NCBI GenBank assembly: GCA_950295325.1 | Contig: OX485808.1 | Span: forward strand, 8,932,501-8,992,500 | DNA length: 60,000 nucleotides | Origin: Polytrichum commune | Lineage: Eukaryota > Streptophyta > Polytrichopsida > Polytrichales > Polytrichaceae | Direction of reading: 5' to 3' | Part shown: piece by piece, positions 1-11,900 of the stretch | Layout: the number at the start of each line of letters is the position of its first letter | Numbering within the stretch: the stretch's first letter is position 1 | The notes under the pieces: generated by a model | What the model was told of the DNA's origin: nothing | What the model saw: only the letters and a program-made list of their open reading frames with translations | The model's database searches: none | Made by a program: the position numbers and the translations under genes

Positions 1-240
1 GCAAAAAATTATAAATGAACTTAAAAGTAATATAGGGTATCAAAAATGACATTGGACATCTTTAAAGTACTATAGGGTATGGAATAATAGGTAATTTGGA
101 ATTATAAGTAATGCAAGCCATTTTTCTGTTAACCCAAAGTAGAAATTTACAAAATGATAGCATGTGAAAAAAAATGAAAGTAATACCCCCCTATAAAATA
201 GTGGTTGTTCGCACCTATATCCTTCACTTTTTAACACACT
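1..240. other. AT-rich intergenic, nothing recognised
   Basis: AT-rich sequence with no coding or structural signal that I can support. The short reading frame on the minus strand here runs into the adjacent poly-C tract and is not gene-like. Confidence 0.5.
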
Positions 241-242
241 GT

Positions 243-262
243 CCCCCCCCCCCCCCCCCCCC
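243..262. repeat. Poly-C tract (20 C)
   Basis: Uninterrupted run of about 20 C directly upstream of the 34-bp tandem array. It is one of eleven G or C runs of ten or more bases in the window. Confidence 0.95.
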
Positions 263-265
263 GAG

Positions 266-586
266 GAATTGGGTGAAGTCATAGATGATTCAAAAGCTTG
301 AATTGGGTGAAGTCTTAGATGATTCAAAAGCTTGAATTGGGTGAAGTCGTAGATGATTCAAAAACTTGGATTGGGTGAAGTCATAGATGATTCAAAAGCT
401 TGAATTGGGTGAAGTCATAGATGATTCAATAGCTCGAATTGGGTAGAGTCATAGATTATTCAATAGCTTGAATTGGGTGAAGTCTTAGATGATTCAAAAG
501 CTTGAATTGGGTGAAGTCTTAGATGATTCAAAAGCTTAAATTGGGTGAAGTCATAGATGATTCAATAGCTTGAATTGGGTGGAGTC
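266..586. repeat. 34-bp tandem repeat array, about 9.5 copies
   Basis: The unit starts GAATTGGGTGAAGTCATAGA and continues TGATTCAAAAGCTT, 34 bp in all. It restarts at 266, 300, 334, 368, 402, 436, 470, 504, 538 and 572. Copies differ at only one to four positions (for example AAAGCTT versus ATAGCTT), so the array is young. There are no unique spacers, so it is a minisatellite and not a CRISPR-like array. Confidence 0.95.
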
Positions 587-849
587 GTTTGCATGGGACG
601 GGGGCTTGGGCTTTTAAAATACGAGGCACTTTTGTGGATTTGTGGGATCGGGATTGCAGTGATGAAGTAGTACCATCATTTCTTCTCATTATCATGATGT
701 CGAAGTGTCACGAGTGTCATGCACATACAATCGGTGCAAATTAAATAGTGGTGATTTGATCGCATCTCACGGTACCGATTGCGCCTAGTCGTAACATTAA
801 ATAAACTAGAGTCCGATCTAGACACCTCAAAATAAACACCGATGGACCG

Positions 850-1605
850 GGACAACCGCGGATGGAAAATAACCGGTTGAGTTTGAAAAATAACCGGTCA
901 AAGTTCATCAAGACCTTCAGGAAAATAGCCCATCGTTATAGAGGAATATATGGAATATACCCCAATTTCATAAAGGGAAATTGAAAGATGTCAACATGTA
1001 ACCAGTCGGCTTTGGAAAGGACATGATCTCAACCGATATGCCCAAAAATCTCCCCAAACGTTAGGTTATAAACATCTAGGTCTGAGATGACCCTAAACTA
1101 CCAGGTGATGATGGAGAGGTACCCATTTCCGAATGGAGTGGTTGGCGGTTCAATTCCCGTTGTGAAATCTTCTCTCTACTTGACATAAACACTAGCCAAG
1201 TAGGCAGGAAGCCATGAGCCCACCCACCGGGGTAGGGCCAACATACTCAAATTCACGTTGGATTGCCCGATGTTGGTTATTTATTTATTTATTAACAAGC
1301 ATTCCCTGTCTTGGTCGGTCCTTGGATAACAAAGTGCCCCAATTGGCATAAAAGAAGTGGGGCTAATCAATGAACAGGGAGAACCAACTAATAGTTACAA
1401 ATGAACCCGTTGAGTTTGACAAATAGCCGGTTGAAGTTCATCGAGACTTCAAGAAAACTACCCATCATTCTAGAGGATTATATGGAATATATCTCAAAAT
1501 AACAAAGAAAAACATAAAGATCGCAACTTGGAACTGGTTGGACTTGGAAACATTAGGATTTTGACCGATTATGCCCGAAAATCTCCCTAAGAACTCAGGC
1601 AAATG
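850..1605. repeat. Pair of direct ~215-bp repeats separated by a SINE-like insert
   Basis: The stretch 850-1065 is repeated at about 1385-1605, in the same order and with scattered differences. Shared landmarks are a GTTGAGTTTGA block, AGAGGA(A/T)TATATGGAATATA, and (A/G)CC(C)GAAAATCTCCC near the end. Between them lies a tRNA-like repeat (1086-1290). Function unknown; probably arms of an old duplication or element. Confidence 0.7.
1086..1290 (+). mobile_element. SINE-like repeat with tRNA B-box-like motif, copy 1
   Basis: It contains GAGTGGTTGGCGGTTCAATT followed by CCCG, which resembles a Pol III B box (GGTTCRANNCC) next to a tRNA-like GAGTGGTT segment. It ends in a TTTATTTATTTATT tail. A diverged copy occurs in reverse orientation at 53020-53330. 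A short length, an internal tRNA-like promoter and a simple-sequence tail are what a tRNA-derived SINE shows. The exact ends and the target duplication were not resolved. Confidence 0.45.
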
Positions 1606-1639
1606 GTGACATTCCTCTTTGAAGTTTGTCATCATCTAC

Positions 1640-1990
1640 GTGAGGTAGATGTGTGTTATTCGGATACTTTTCTCTCAACACCCACTTCTCATAGGATATG
1701 GAGCACATAATTACAGCAAGATGGTTAGCAAATCCAAATTGTGCCCATGGCCACTTGCCTCATGATTTTTGGAGCTCGTATGAATATCTTCGTTCGTTCA
1801 TTGTGAAGATTCTCGTGTTCATTAAGTGGTCATATAGCCCCCCCCCCTTCCCAATCATGTTGACAACTAAACTTAAAATGGTTAGCATATTCTGAGCATG
1901 TAGTCCAACCTCTCTTGAAAACATATTTTTTGGGTGTCCACTCTTAGACTTGAATCCAATTACAAACCACTCAAACACAGGTGTTCATAT
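1640..1990 (-). repeat. Dispersed repeat family D1, copy 1
   Basis: Shares blocks with other stretches at about 14.13, 19.5, 37.8, 49.2, 54.8 and 56.0 kb: GAATATCTTC, a CATATAG plus C-rich tract, ATGTTGAC, and GAATGGTTA-like followed by GAGCA. A 10-C run (1838-1847) lies at the same place as C-rich tracts in the other copies. It is probably a non-autonomous transposon or LTR fragment; the ends were not defined. Confidence 0.7.
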
Positions 1991-1999
1991 CTATTATTG

Positions 2000-3800
2000 T
2001 TGTGTTGGAATTAGGCACGTCTACATTAGGCATTCACATCGATATTTCCAAGTAGATTGATTTTCAATTCTTGGAAGGCGGATGTCAAGTTTTTCATTGT
2101 TACATTGAGATATTGTAGGTGATAAGAAAGTTTGACACATATTAATTCAAAATCTGACCAAAGTGCCATCACTTTACTATTAGTTTTAGAACCTCTACAA
2201 AGTCCCATGTGTCACCTCAAAAAAATAGCGCTTCAACATCAAAGTGTTGAATTTACTTATTATCTACATTAAAGAAACTTCAACCATGACACCGGACCCT
2301 CCAACAAAAGTTGTGTGCAAGGAGGACCATGCCAAATGAGGAGACCGATGTTTTTCACAATTGAGTTTATTAGATGTGTATGTCATGTCTAAAGGAGTTA
2401 AAGCTTTTAGGTTTTTTTGAAGTCTTAGCAGGGCAAAGCAATGAATTCACAAACATGTCTCCGTGGTGACATAATGTATTTGGAATGAATGCCTAACCAA
2501 GTCTAGAATCAAACTCTATGATTTTCAACTTTGGACTCAACTTTGATCAACATTGTCTATTCAAATCTAGCATCTAACGTTGAGGTAGGGACTTAGGAGA
2601 GGTTCCTCAATCTAGTTGTAGGAAGAAGTATCGGGAGACATTAATACTTGTCTTCAAGTACTTACAATGATCACGAGTATACGATTCCTCAACAATTGAC
2701 ATGCACGTCTCTGGAACAAATATGCAAATCTATTGTTGTGGTAGATTTGCATATTTTCCAATGATATAGGACAAATTTTCAGTGACGTGTGTCAATTCCC
2801 GAAGACTCATATGCATGCAGTGAATGTTTTGGAGTGAGAGGTTGTCATTATGTTGAGCTTTTTAATAATACATAGTAGAAAATTTGCTTAGTTTTTATTG
2901 CGTTGGCAAATGCAAAGTCGAATGACTCTAAATTTGATCTTGGAAGCTTTCACAAATGCAACTATATGGCATAAAAAACAATCATGCAAAGGAGATGAAA
3001 TGACAACCAAAGCCAAAAACGTCTAGTCAATATGTATATAATGAAAAGTATGTATTGTAGGGTCAACGTGAAACCTCAAAAGATGGATAGCCATACAATG
3101 AATGGAGAAATATATTATGTTATTGTACATCTAATCCAAATGTGTTGGGAAACTCACATTACTTCATAAAGTCCTAGTTGGAGAACAACATGTGAATGAT
3201 CAAATTGCTAAGTTCATGAAATAAATTATGAGTTAATATGAACCACATTATCCAAAGACGTATGAAAATGAGTGCCCTCCATTAATAGGTCGACGGAACC
3301 TTTGATTTTGTGTGTCTTTGTGATAGTGCCCCCAAAAAATTGAGGAATTTGGTAGACTAGGTAAAGGTGGAATAGGCACCCAACAAGAGAGAAGAAGTCT
3401 AAACATTTGTCCATGACCGTGACCATGAAACCTAGGATTTGTAGTCATCTATAAACCAGAGGCTATTATAAATGGATTGTCTTGTAGGTACTTATCAATT
3501 GTCCTTCAACCCCAAAGAAACAACAATGCCATGTTCACTCGAAGTAATAAAAACAAGGTTTTTGTATGCATTATGTAGCCTCAACTCACCTTGAACTTTG
3601 TTTGTGATGTATATTTTAAGGTTGTTTTGTGTTTTGAGCACATCGTGGTGAGAGGGGAGTGTGGGCATATTGGGTAGACAAACCTTCAGTATTTATTATT
3701 GCAAACAATTGGCATCAAATCATTGAGTATTTGGGTCCTATTACAATGTTTTTGATGTCAATGTCACAATCAGAATAGGAAATGACAATGACAATGACAA
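2000..3800. other. AT-rich intergenic, nothing recognised
   Basis: No open reading frame with recognisable protein features and no clear terminal repeats. The frames of 60-66 codons here are isolated and low in complexity. Confidence 0.5.
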
Positions 3801-3815
3801 TGGCAACAATGAGTG

Positions 3816-3817
<2 letters not shown>

Positions 3818-3868
<51 letters not shown>
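3818..3868. repeat. (GA)n microsatellite
   Basis: About 25 uninterrupted GA units. Translated frames through it give Ser-Leu or Arg-Glu peptides and are not genes. Confidence 0.97.
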
Positions 3869-3870
<2 letters not shown>

Positions 3871-4085
3871 GGTGTGAATAAAAGATGCTTCACCCTTTGC
3901 CACATTAGATGAAGTTCACATGCAAATTCGAAATGACATTATAGAGCAAACTGCATGTTGTCTTGATCAAAGGGCAATGACCCTAATTGTCATGGGAACG
4001 GGAGGGGGGAGGTTGTGTTTAAGGTCTATGAAAGTTGGTTTGCCTGTTTGCATGGCCATGTATTTTATTGTAGTTGATCATAATT

Positions 4086-4100
4086 GGGGGGGGGGGGGGG
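4086..4100. repeat. Poly-G tract (15 G)
   Basis: Uninterrupted run of 15 G in an otherwise AT-rich stretch. Confidence 0.95.
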
Positions 4101-4599
4101 AACTTTCAAAGGTGGGGGCGACGATGAAATTCTGGCGGTTTTTGTAGGCAACATTCTAATAACAAGCAGTTTACGCTTTATATTAGGGTGCAAAACTAGG
4201 TTTTGGAAACATGTGCACATACTAGCCCCCACATACTACATGCTTTGCCTATTGATGCCCCTCATTATATACACTGATACCCATCCTCATAAAAACCACT
4301 ACTGCATGTAATCAGTGACAAGGTTGTATCAAGCCAATGACTACTTGCCACGTCCTCCCCACCTCCCTAACACGCCATCGAATAGCGATTATCGTGATAT
4401 AATCAACCTCCTCGTAGCCACTAAGAGAGCGCCACGTATGCGAGATATAACCCCAAACCAATTACGAGATCGGAGAGTTTGGTGAGTGATAAAAATAAAG
4501 TTAGTATACAAAATACTATATTTAATGTCATATGGGCACTTTTAAATCAACGTGGTAATTTTTCTAAGGACACTTTTCATGAGTAAGTTTACAAATACT

Positions 4600-4845
4600 A
4601 TCATCCCAACTTATGTTTAGTTCATCCTTTTTTTAATCTATTTCATCCGTTTTTAGTTTGGTATGTTTTGCATCCTAACATATATGTAATGAAACATTGT
4701 CATGGATGATTGAAATATGAATAAATAATCACTTAGTAGGTGATAGTAATGGCAACTTGGTAAATTTATTATGCCTAATTGATTTTACAAGGAACGGCAA
4801 ATAATGTTAGGTTCACATTTAGTGTTGGTGACACTACATAGGCGG
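4600..4845. repeat. Dispersed repeat, second copy at 14505-14760
   Basis: Shares an ordered series of blocks with 14505-14760. Both start near CATCCCAACTTA, include TAGTTTGGTAT- and TGTAAT(G)AAA-like blocks, and end in the same CATTTAGTGTTGGTGACACTA. Orientation is the same in both copies. It lies directly beside the CACTA-like element that follows. Confidence 0.75.
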
Positions 4846-4853
4846 TTTACAAT

Positions 4854-5181
4854 ATGTACATTGAATAAGATATTTAGTGTTTGATTATATTTAATATTGT
4901 TACCACCTTACCCTGCTCAACACTAATTTATGATTTTTTTGACAATTAGTGTTAGAAGACATGCTAGAAGATATGTTGGAATTCTTCTTTTATCACTTAA
5001 TTTTTTTTTCATATCCTTACTAACACTATATCTAATCATGTAACTTCCACATATTACCATAGTTGATATTTAGTGTTTGAGTTTACAATTAACGTTACTT
5101 ACTTTTATAGCGTTATTGATAGTTTAGTGTATGCGTTCGTATTTAGTGTATCAAACACTACATATCCTATTTAGTGCACTG
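4854..5181 (-). mobile_element. CACTA-type mini-element, decayed copy
   Basis: Reverse-oriented relative of the 302-bp element at 55355-55656. They match over their whole length, including the terminal AATAAGATATTTAGTGTTTG and the internal TTAGTGTTAGAAGA and ATGTTGGAATTC blocks. The outer ends have drifted (the right end reads TTTAGTGCACTG), so the target duplication can no longer be seen. Confidence 0.75.
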
Positions 5182-5284
5182 AGCAAGACAAATAGAATCG
5201 GTGGCTCTAAATACAATATTTAGTGTACACTAAATATGTACACTAAATGTTGTATTGGAAAGGAAATGTTGGTGAGGAAGTGGA

Positions 5285-5640
5285 GTGAAAACGAAGCAAG
5301 AACTGCCATGCCTCTGGACCTCACCAACCAGCTTCTTCAGTCCCTTGCAATTCCGCCATGATCGATCGCCACTTGACGGACATCGAAACCACTCATCTCA
5401 TCAATTTCATTACAAAGATCGATCCTCTCCTCCTCCCCCAGTCCTCCTCCGACATGCGACGTGCAAGGGGGGAGACATGTCAGAGAAGCAGCACTCACGG
5501 AAGAAGCAAACAAAAGGATAACTTAAGTAAGGAAATGGAGGACGACGACAACGTTCCAGTAATTGGCAGAACAGTTACAGTAGCAGCCCCGCAGGATTTC
5601 ACCAGTGCAGACACGTGCAGGCCACAGTGAGGAGAGAAAC
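5285..5640 (+). other. GC-richer stretch with unrecognised reading frames
   Basis: Base composition rises sharply here compared with the AT-rich DNA before it. Two overlapping frames are open: 78 codons from 5285, and 90 codons from 5358 ending at 5630. I recognise neither. It could be a leader exon, a promoter-proximal transcript or a decayed gene piece. No splice partner was found. Confidence 0.3.
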
Positions 5641-7400
5641 TCACGGACACTTCAGATAGTTGTTGATAATAAGCTTGCTAATTACCGGGAGTGTATTTAG
5701 CTTGGGTAGATATGTGTGTAGGTAGAGTTATTACAAGATCGCAAGCTTTGAGCAGTGTGACGAGACTAGGGGAAACAGACATTGAAGGATCCCTTGCTTC
5801 TTTTCCTTCCTCCCTTGCTCCCATCAATCGCCACATACTCACGATTCACAAACATACTTACAATTGAGTATGTAAGAGGAGAGAGAAACGTCAAGCGGAA
5901 CAGAAAGAGGGATGTGTTAGCACTACTTTCTTTGCGTTCTTGTTTAATTACCGGTCTAAGTTAATCAACTTGCTAATTACCAGGAGTGTATTTGGCTACG
6001 GTAACTATGTCTGTACAGTACTAACTCGCAAGCTTGAAGCAATGCGACGAGGATTACAACAGTGCGCAGACATTGAAGAATCCCCTGCCTCCTTTTCTTC
6101 CTTCCTTCCATCAATCGCCACAGACACACATGTGCTTACAGTTCAGTATGTAAGAGGAGAGAGACACTTCAAGCGGAACAGAAGAGGACATGGTAGAATT
6201 ACTTATTTTGCGTTCTTATTTTATTACCAATTTAAGATAATCAGATTGTTATAGCTACATACTTATAGATAGTATGTAAGAGGAGAGAGGAAATTGCGGA
6301 ACAGGGAGGATAGCACTATTCCCTGTCCATTCTTATTTACCAGTATAAGATGATCAGCTTGCTAAATACCAGGGGTGTAATTAGCTACGGTAACTCGCGA
6401 GTACTCGCAAGACAGCAAGGTAACTAGAATGGGCAAAATTACTAACAACGTTGTGCAGACATTGAAGAATTCTTTCCTTCCAGCTTCCTTTCTTCCAACT
6501 TCGTTCTCTCAATCCTCACAGACACACAAGCGCTTACATACAGCTTACAGATTCAGTATGTAACTTAAGATGAGAGAGAAAGTTGCGGAATTGAAGACTT
6601 TCTTTGCGTTCTTAATTACATTCCAGTCTAAGTTAACCAGCTTGCTATTCACTAGGAGGAGTCTAGCTACGGTACATGTGTACAGGACTCCGAAAATAGG
6701 GAGATTTACAACAGTGACCAGACAGTCAAGAATCCTCTGCCTCCTCCCTTCTTTCCTTCCAACTTCCTTCGGTCAATATCCACAGACAAACACACATGTA
6801 TGTAATCGAGAGAGAGAGAGAGAGAGAGTGTTGCGGAATAGAAGAAGATAGCTGTTACTTGCTTACAAGTCCGGAGCTAATCCGCTTGCTAATTTACCGG
6901 TAGTAGTCTAGCTACGGTAAGTACAAATGTACAGGATCAAGATGATGGCAACAATGGGAGAACACTCAAGAATCCCCTGTTTCCTTCCTTCCTTTCTTCC
7001 CTTCTTACTTCCGTTGGTCAATCTCCAAAGACAAACACAGATGTACGTAAGTAGTGTGGGAAGAGAGAAAGTTGCGGAATAGAAGGGGATAACATGACTT
7101 CCTTTGCATTATTACTTACGAAGCCTGAGATAGGCAGCTTGCTAATAACCGGAGAAGTCTAGCTACAGTAGATATGTCCAGGAGCAAGGTGACGAGAATA
7201 GTAAATGAAACAATTCCCTGCTTCCTTCCTTCCTTTCAACCAACTGCCTTCGGTCAATCCGATCTCCACAGACACACACAAGAGGTACTCGTAACTCAAG
7301 TATGTAGAAAGAGCGAGAACCTTGCGGAAGGAACAGAACAGCAGAATGTAGGAGCAGTTTATTTGCGTTGTAGTAAGTTGTTACCAGAGTTTTAACCGAG
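5640..7400. repeat. Degenerate tandem array (units ~240-390 bp) upstream of the MUN gene
   Basis: Six to seven diverged copies follow one another. Each carries the same ordered blocks: GACATTGAAGAATCCC-like, a CTTCCTTCCTT pyrimidine tract, CAATCGCCACAGACACA-like, AGTATGTAAGAGGAGAGAG, TTGCGGAA(C)AG, TTGCGTTCTTA, CAGCTTGCTAATTACC(A/G)G and GTCTAGCTACGGTA. Units begin near 5779, 6069, 6456, 6719, 6961 and 7208, with a partial one before the first. The array ends just before the GC-rich leader of the downstream gene. It could be a promoter/leader duplication series. Confidence 0.8.
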
Positions 7401-7419
7401 ATCTAGGCAAGGCTGTGTT

Positions 7420-7974
7420 ATTAGCCACGCGCACGCGCTTTCCCTTTCCTTCTCTCCCCCCTCACACCTCATCCTTTGGAGTCAGAACGCCTGCCTGCCG
7501 ACCTTTTCAATCGCAGCCAACTTCGGCGTTGTGGCTTGCTTGCAGGGACTTGCAGACCAGAAGAAGTGGTGCGGTGGGGTCACGCGGGTTCCGGGCGCTT
7601 TCCACTTTGAGCACCAGACGGGTTAGTTCGGAGAAGAGTGTTCTTGAGGAAAGAGAAGAAGATTGCGTCTGGGCGGATTGTGGATGGGGCCTGAGGTGCA
7701 TTGAAGGCGCCTGGCTCTGATCCAGGAGCGTGCGGGTGCACATTCCAGGTTGCCGCATGGTTTGGGACTTGCTGCTGCGGTGGCGGCGGCTGCTGATGCT
7801 TTAAAGGTGTGGACTTGTTTTCATCATTTGGTTATTGTTCGGGCTGAGGTCGTGAACGCTGCATTGTGTCGGATGCTCTGTTTCGGAGACAGGTGGTGTG
7901 CAATTCTGTGGAAATAAGGGTTTTCTTTTGGTGCATGTTGTTGGGGGGATCATTTACGGCAGGTTATTATTGGA

Positions 7975-8005
<31 letters not shown>

Positions 8006-8885
8006 CTTTTCGCAGGGGAATAGAAAAGAAACCGGTTGCATTGCTTCTCTAGGTGCTTCTCTTCATCTTAGAGTTCTGGTAAGGAAGCAAGAGGAACTTG
8101 AGTAGGTCTCTGCAGCTTGGAAAACACGGATCTAATCTCGGTAGCTGAGTTCGTCTCTCTTTCGTTCGTTCGTTCCTTCCTTCTTCCCGCGGAGGTCGCT
8201 ACATTTTCTCTCCTGGTGCGCGTTTTCTCTACACTCCTTGCACAGTATTCCGGTACAGGAACAGATATTTTTTGGCTTGTGCAAGAGTTGTATTTTTTTG
8301 ATTTGTTTTTTGGAATTTCGGCCGTGGCTTTAAGGAGAGATTTGTAGCAGCGAGCTAAACTGATGGTATAGAGGAATGTATATCGGTATGCGCAGGATTG
8401 GTAGCGAGAGAGAGGTTTGTAGCTGTCGATTCGACAAGACGTTGATATGCAGGAGGTTTGTAGCCGACGACGGCGGAGGGCACTCGGTCGTTGCACTCGC
8501 AGCAGGTTCCCGAGGAAACACAATTACGAAGGCTCAGATCTACAACACGCCGATTCTCTGGAGCCTTACAGCATCACATGATTGCAAAACACAGAAGCGA
8601 AATCTATCTTGTGGGGCGTAGAAGGAAAGGAAAAGAGAGTACTATGTTACCATTCCCGGAAGAAAAAGCAGCACATACATTTTAGACACTTTTTTTCAAT
8701 GACTTGTTAGCATTTCTCAGCAGTTGAGACCTTCTCCCTCGAAGGAGTTGAAAGCAACAGGGCAAACAAACACGGCAAACTTTTCTCTTAAGTTTCATCA
8801 GCTTCATTCTACCTTTTAATAGCAGGAGCAGCGGAAAGAGAAGAATTTCTTTTGAGCACTTGTGTTAACATATTGTAAAGAAGCA
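7420..8885 (+). promoter_or_regulatory. Putative promoter and 5' leader of the MUN-domain gene
   Basis: GC-rich compared with the surroundings, with CT-rich tracts (for example CTCTCTCTCTCTCTCTTTCT near 7976-8003) typical of plant leaders. Frames of up to 151 codons on either strand look accidental: they overlap each other and have no recognisable motifs. The leader may contain an intron, since CAGGGG-like acceptors occur around 8016. The transcription start could not be located. Confidence 0.5.
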
Positions 8886-8991
8886 ATGGCACCGTCCGCT
8901 TCACCCGATGGTGCTAGACATCGAAGTGTGGCTAGTGGTAGCATCAACGAGCTCGGAACTCCGATACCACGTGTGAAAGTTGATCTTACAG
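8886..8991 (+). CDS. MUN gene exon 1
   Basis: Starts at the ATG preceded by AAGCA and codes 35 residues plus one base. The donor is ACAG|GTAAGC. The reading frame continues upstream without ATG only to a GTG at 8862, so 8886 is the natural start. The N-terminus is short and Ser/Pro-rich, which is usual for this family. Confidence 0.85.
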
Positions 8992-11900
8992 GTAAGCTTG
9001 TTATCTTAAAAAGACTCGTTCTTTCCGATTTCTGGTTTCTTCTACAGAAGGAAGTGTTCAGTCCGAGTGTTCCGAAATTTAGTGTAGTCTAGCTGAACTT
9101 GTGAAAAGTGTGAAGAAAGCTTCTTCAGGTTACAATCTAAATGAGATTGATTGTTCTGGATTACTTACATGGAACAACAATATCAAATGAACTAAATTGT
9201 GATTCGAATTTACAGAGGATGACTTCCGAGAGACGGCGTATGAAATCATGCTGGCTGCTTGTGGGAGTGTTGCGTTAAGTGCAAGGAGTGTGGGATCCGC
9301 GCGGTCCAAACCTGACAAATCCATAACAGCAACAGCGGCAAGTCGCATGAAGAAGGCGTTAGGTCTGAAATCAAAGACAGGGGGGGCTAAAAGAGGAGGG
9401 AAAGCACGCACAACTCCCGAGTTTCTGCGGGACCAAATGCTAATATCTGAACCAGCAGATATGAGGACTCGGCGGGCGCTCTCGCGTGCAGCCGCTGGAC
9501 AAGTAGGAACCTTCTCTCTACCTCCTTCAGGGCCTTCAATTAACATCGAAACCGGTCATCGAGCTAATAAATTGGCATTCACAATCTTTGCCGCCGTCAA
9601 CTAGCTTACTGATTGTCACTCTGAAGATTCATACTAACATTTCCTAAGAGCAGTACCAAGAGTTTAGGGTTGTAGTGGCGTAATTTCGGAAAAGACAATA
9701 GCGAACAATGCTGATTGGAATTGAATTCAACTCTCTTTTACCTGGGTTTTCAGTTTTTGCGGATCATCCCTATTTTAGGGCTCTCAACACCAAACCGGTT
9801 GCTTTTACATTGTCATTCTCAATCTTTGCGGCTCTTAACTAGCTTACAGGCTATCTCTCTGGGGATTCAAACTAATGTTTCCTAGAGCAATACCGAATTT
9901 TGGGTTGCAATGGTACAATTATGGAAAATGCCTAATGAGAGGGCCAATAGCAAAAGACACCCTGTGAGTTCACAACATATGACTGTAATTCAGCTTTCCT
10001 TTACCTGGTGAATTCATTGTTGCTGATGAAGCATTCACTTCACGGATTGTCCAGGCGAGTAAGCGGACGGAGCTCATGCTGGTTCCTCTTGAACTCCTGC
10101 AAAATATACCAGCTTCGGCGTTCACAGATGCGCAGGAACATGGCCGCTGGTTGAAACGGCAGCTCCGGGTGCTGGAAGCAGGCCTTCTTGCGCACCCACT
10201 AGTTCGAGGGAGCGCCAACGGAGCTGACGCCCTCCGTCTTCGACAAACTTTGAAGGAGATGTACAGTAGATCGTCGGACACCGGCAAGAGCACCGAGAGC
10301 ATCAATGCCCTAAGGAATGCAGCTATGGCGCGGGCCACAAGGCCATACAATGGGGAGACTGATGAGGACATTCTTCACTGGGTGGACGGGCACCCGCTGA
10401 ACGCACACCTGTACGAGTCGCTCCTCCGATCACTGTTCGATACAGTGGAGGAAGGCACTGTGGTCGATGAAGTGGATGACCTAATGGAGATAATCAAGAA
10501 AACCTGGGTGGTTCTCGGCATCGACCAATTCAGCCATAACCTGCTCTTCATGTGGGTTCTGTTCCGCCAGTTTGTTGTCACAGGGCAAACGGAGTGTGAT
10601 CTCTTGGGAGCTGCGGAGGCTCAATTGGAAGAGGTTAAGAAGGATTTTAGGAATGCAAGGCAAGAACAGTGGAGCCTCTTGCACTCAATTCTGACCACCA
10701 TTCAATCGTGGGCGGAGAAGCGGCTCTTGGCTTATCATGACTCTTTTCCTGAAGGTGGGGACGGACCTCTTGGGGGGGTTTTGGCGCTGGCTGTGCAGTC
10801 TGCAGAGATTCTGCAGGATGACATCTTCCAGGAAACAAAGCGGAGGCAGAAAAGTGGAAACAATATTGCCATTAGTCAGGTGGACCTGTATGTGCGATCG
10901 TCCATTCGAACTGCATTTGCTCAGGTACTTTACTTGCACTTTACATGGTGCAATCAGAAAGGCGTTGTTATTCTATGTCTTTTTGAGAGAGAGGCCTACC
11001 TGTTAGGAGAGCTGTTATGTCACTGGAAAAATTGAAGACTCTGGTGACATTGTTAGCAAATTCAAAACCCTTATGCATTCTTATTCCTTGGTGTACCCAT
11101 TCCCAAATGGTGGGAAAATTGAAGGCTCTGGTGTACATTGCCAATAAACTTCAAGCCATATGCAAATTTAAATGTTGAGCATTAATGCCTTGATTACCAG
11201 AGGGTGTTGTTCTGTGGGTGACCTAGTATACTTTAGATACTGTTTGTGAGAGTTATTATGTCACATTGAGGAAATCTAAGACTCTGGTGTATCATTGTTA
11301 GTAAAGTATAAGCCAAATGCATTCTCAAGCCTTGGTGTATCAATGCCTTGATGAGCAGATGATGGAGAGTGTGGACACGCGTAGGAAGGCTGCCAGTGAG
11401 ACCATTCCAGCTCTCGCACAGCTCGCAAAGGACACCTCTGAGCTTGCGAATAAGGAAGTAGAAACCTTCAGTCCTGCTTTGAAACAGTGGCATCCTTATG
11501 CAGGGGGAATTGCGGCCGCCACTCTGCATTCTTGTTATAGTAAAGAAATCAAGCAGTATATGTTAAGAGTCACTGCACTGACTCCAGACACAGTGCAAGT
11601 TCTGGAGGCTGCTGATCAATTAGAGAAGTCACTAGTCCAGATTGCAGTTGAAGATGGAGTGGATGCAGAGGATGGAGGGAAGGGACTGATCAGAGAAATG
11701 CCACCTTTTGAAGCGGACAAAATTGTGGGAGATCTGGCAAAGAAATGGGTTGATGAGAAGCTGGAGATGCTGGATGAAATGGTCAATCGTAGCGTTGAGC
11801 AAGAGGTATGTTATTGTCTAAACAAGTGTACATGTACATACAAGTACTATCTCACTTACCTGACAGATTTATCACAATTTGTGACACAATTGTAGTGGAG

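Noticed and set aside
266-586. CRISPR-like reading of the regular 34-bp repeats
   Set aside because: Copies abut directly with no spacers, and the context is plant nuclear DNA.
8068-8523. 151-codon minus-strand frame
   Set aside because: Antisense within the leader of the MUN gene; low-complexity Arg/Ser-rich composition and no family resemblance.
8862-8885. Upstream GTG start for the MUN protein
   Set aside because: Nuclear plant genes rarely use GTG, and ATG at 8886 is the first ATG in frame.
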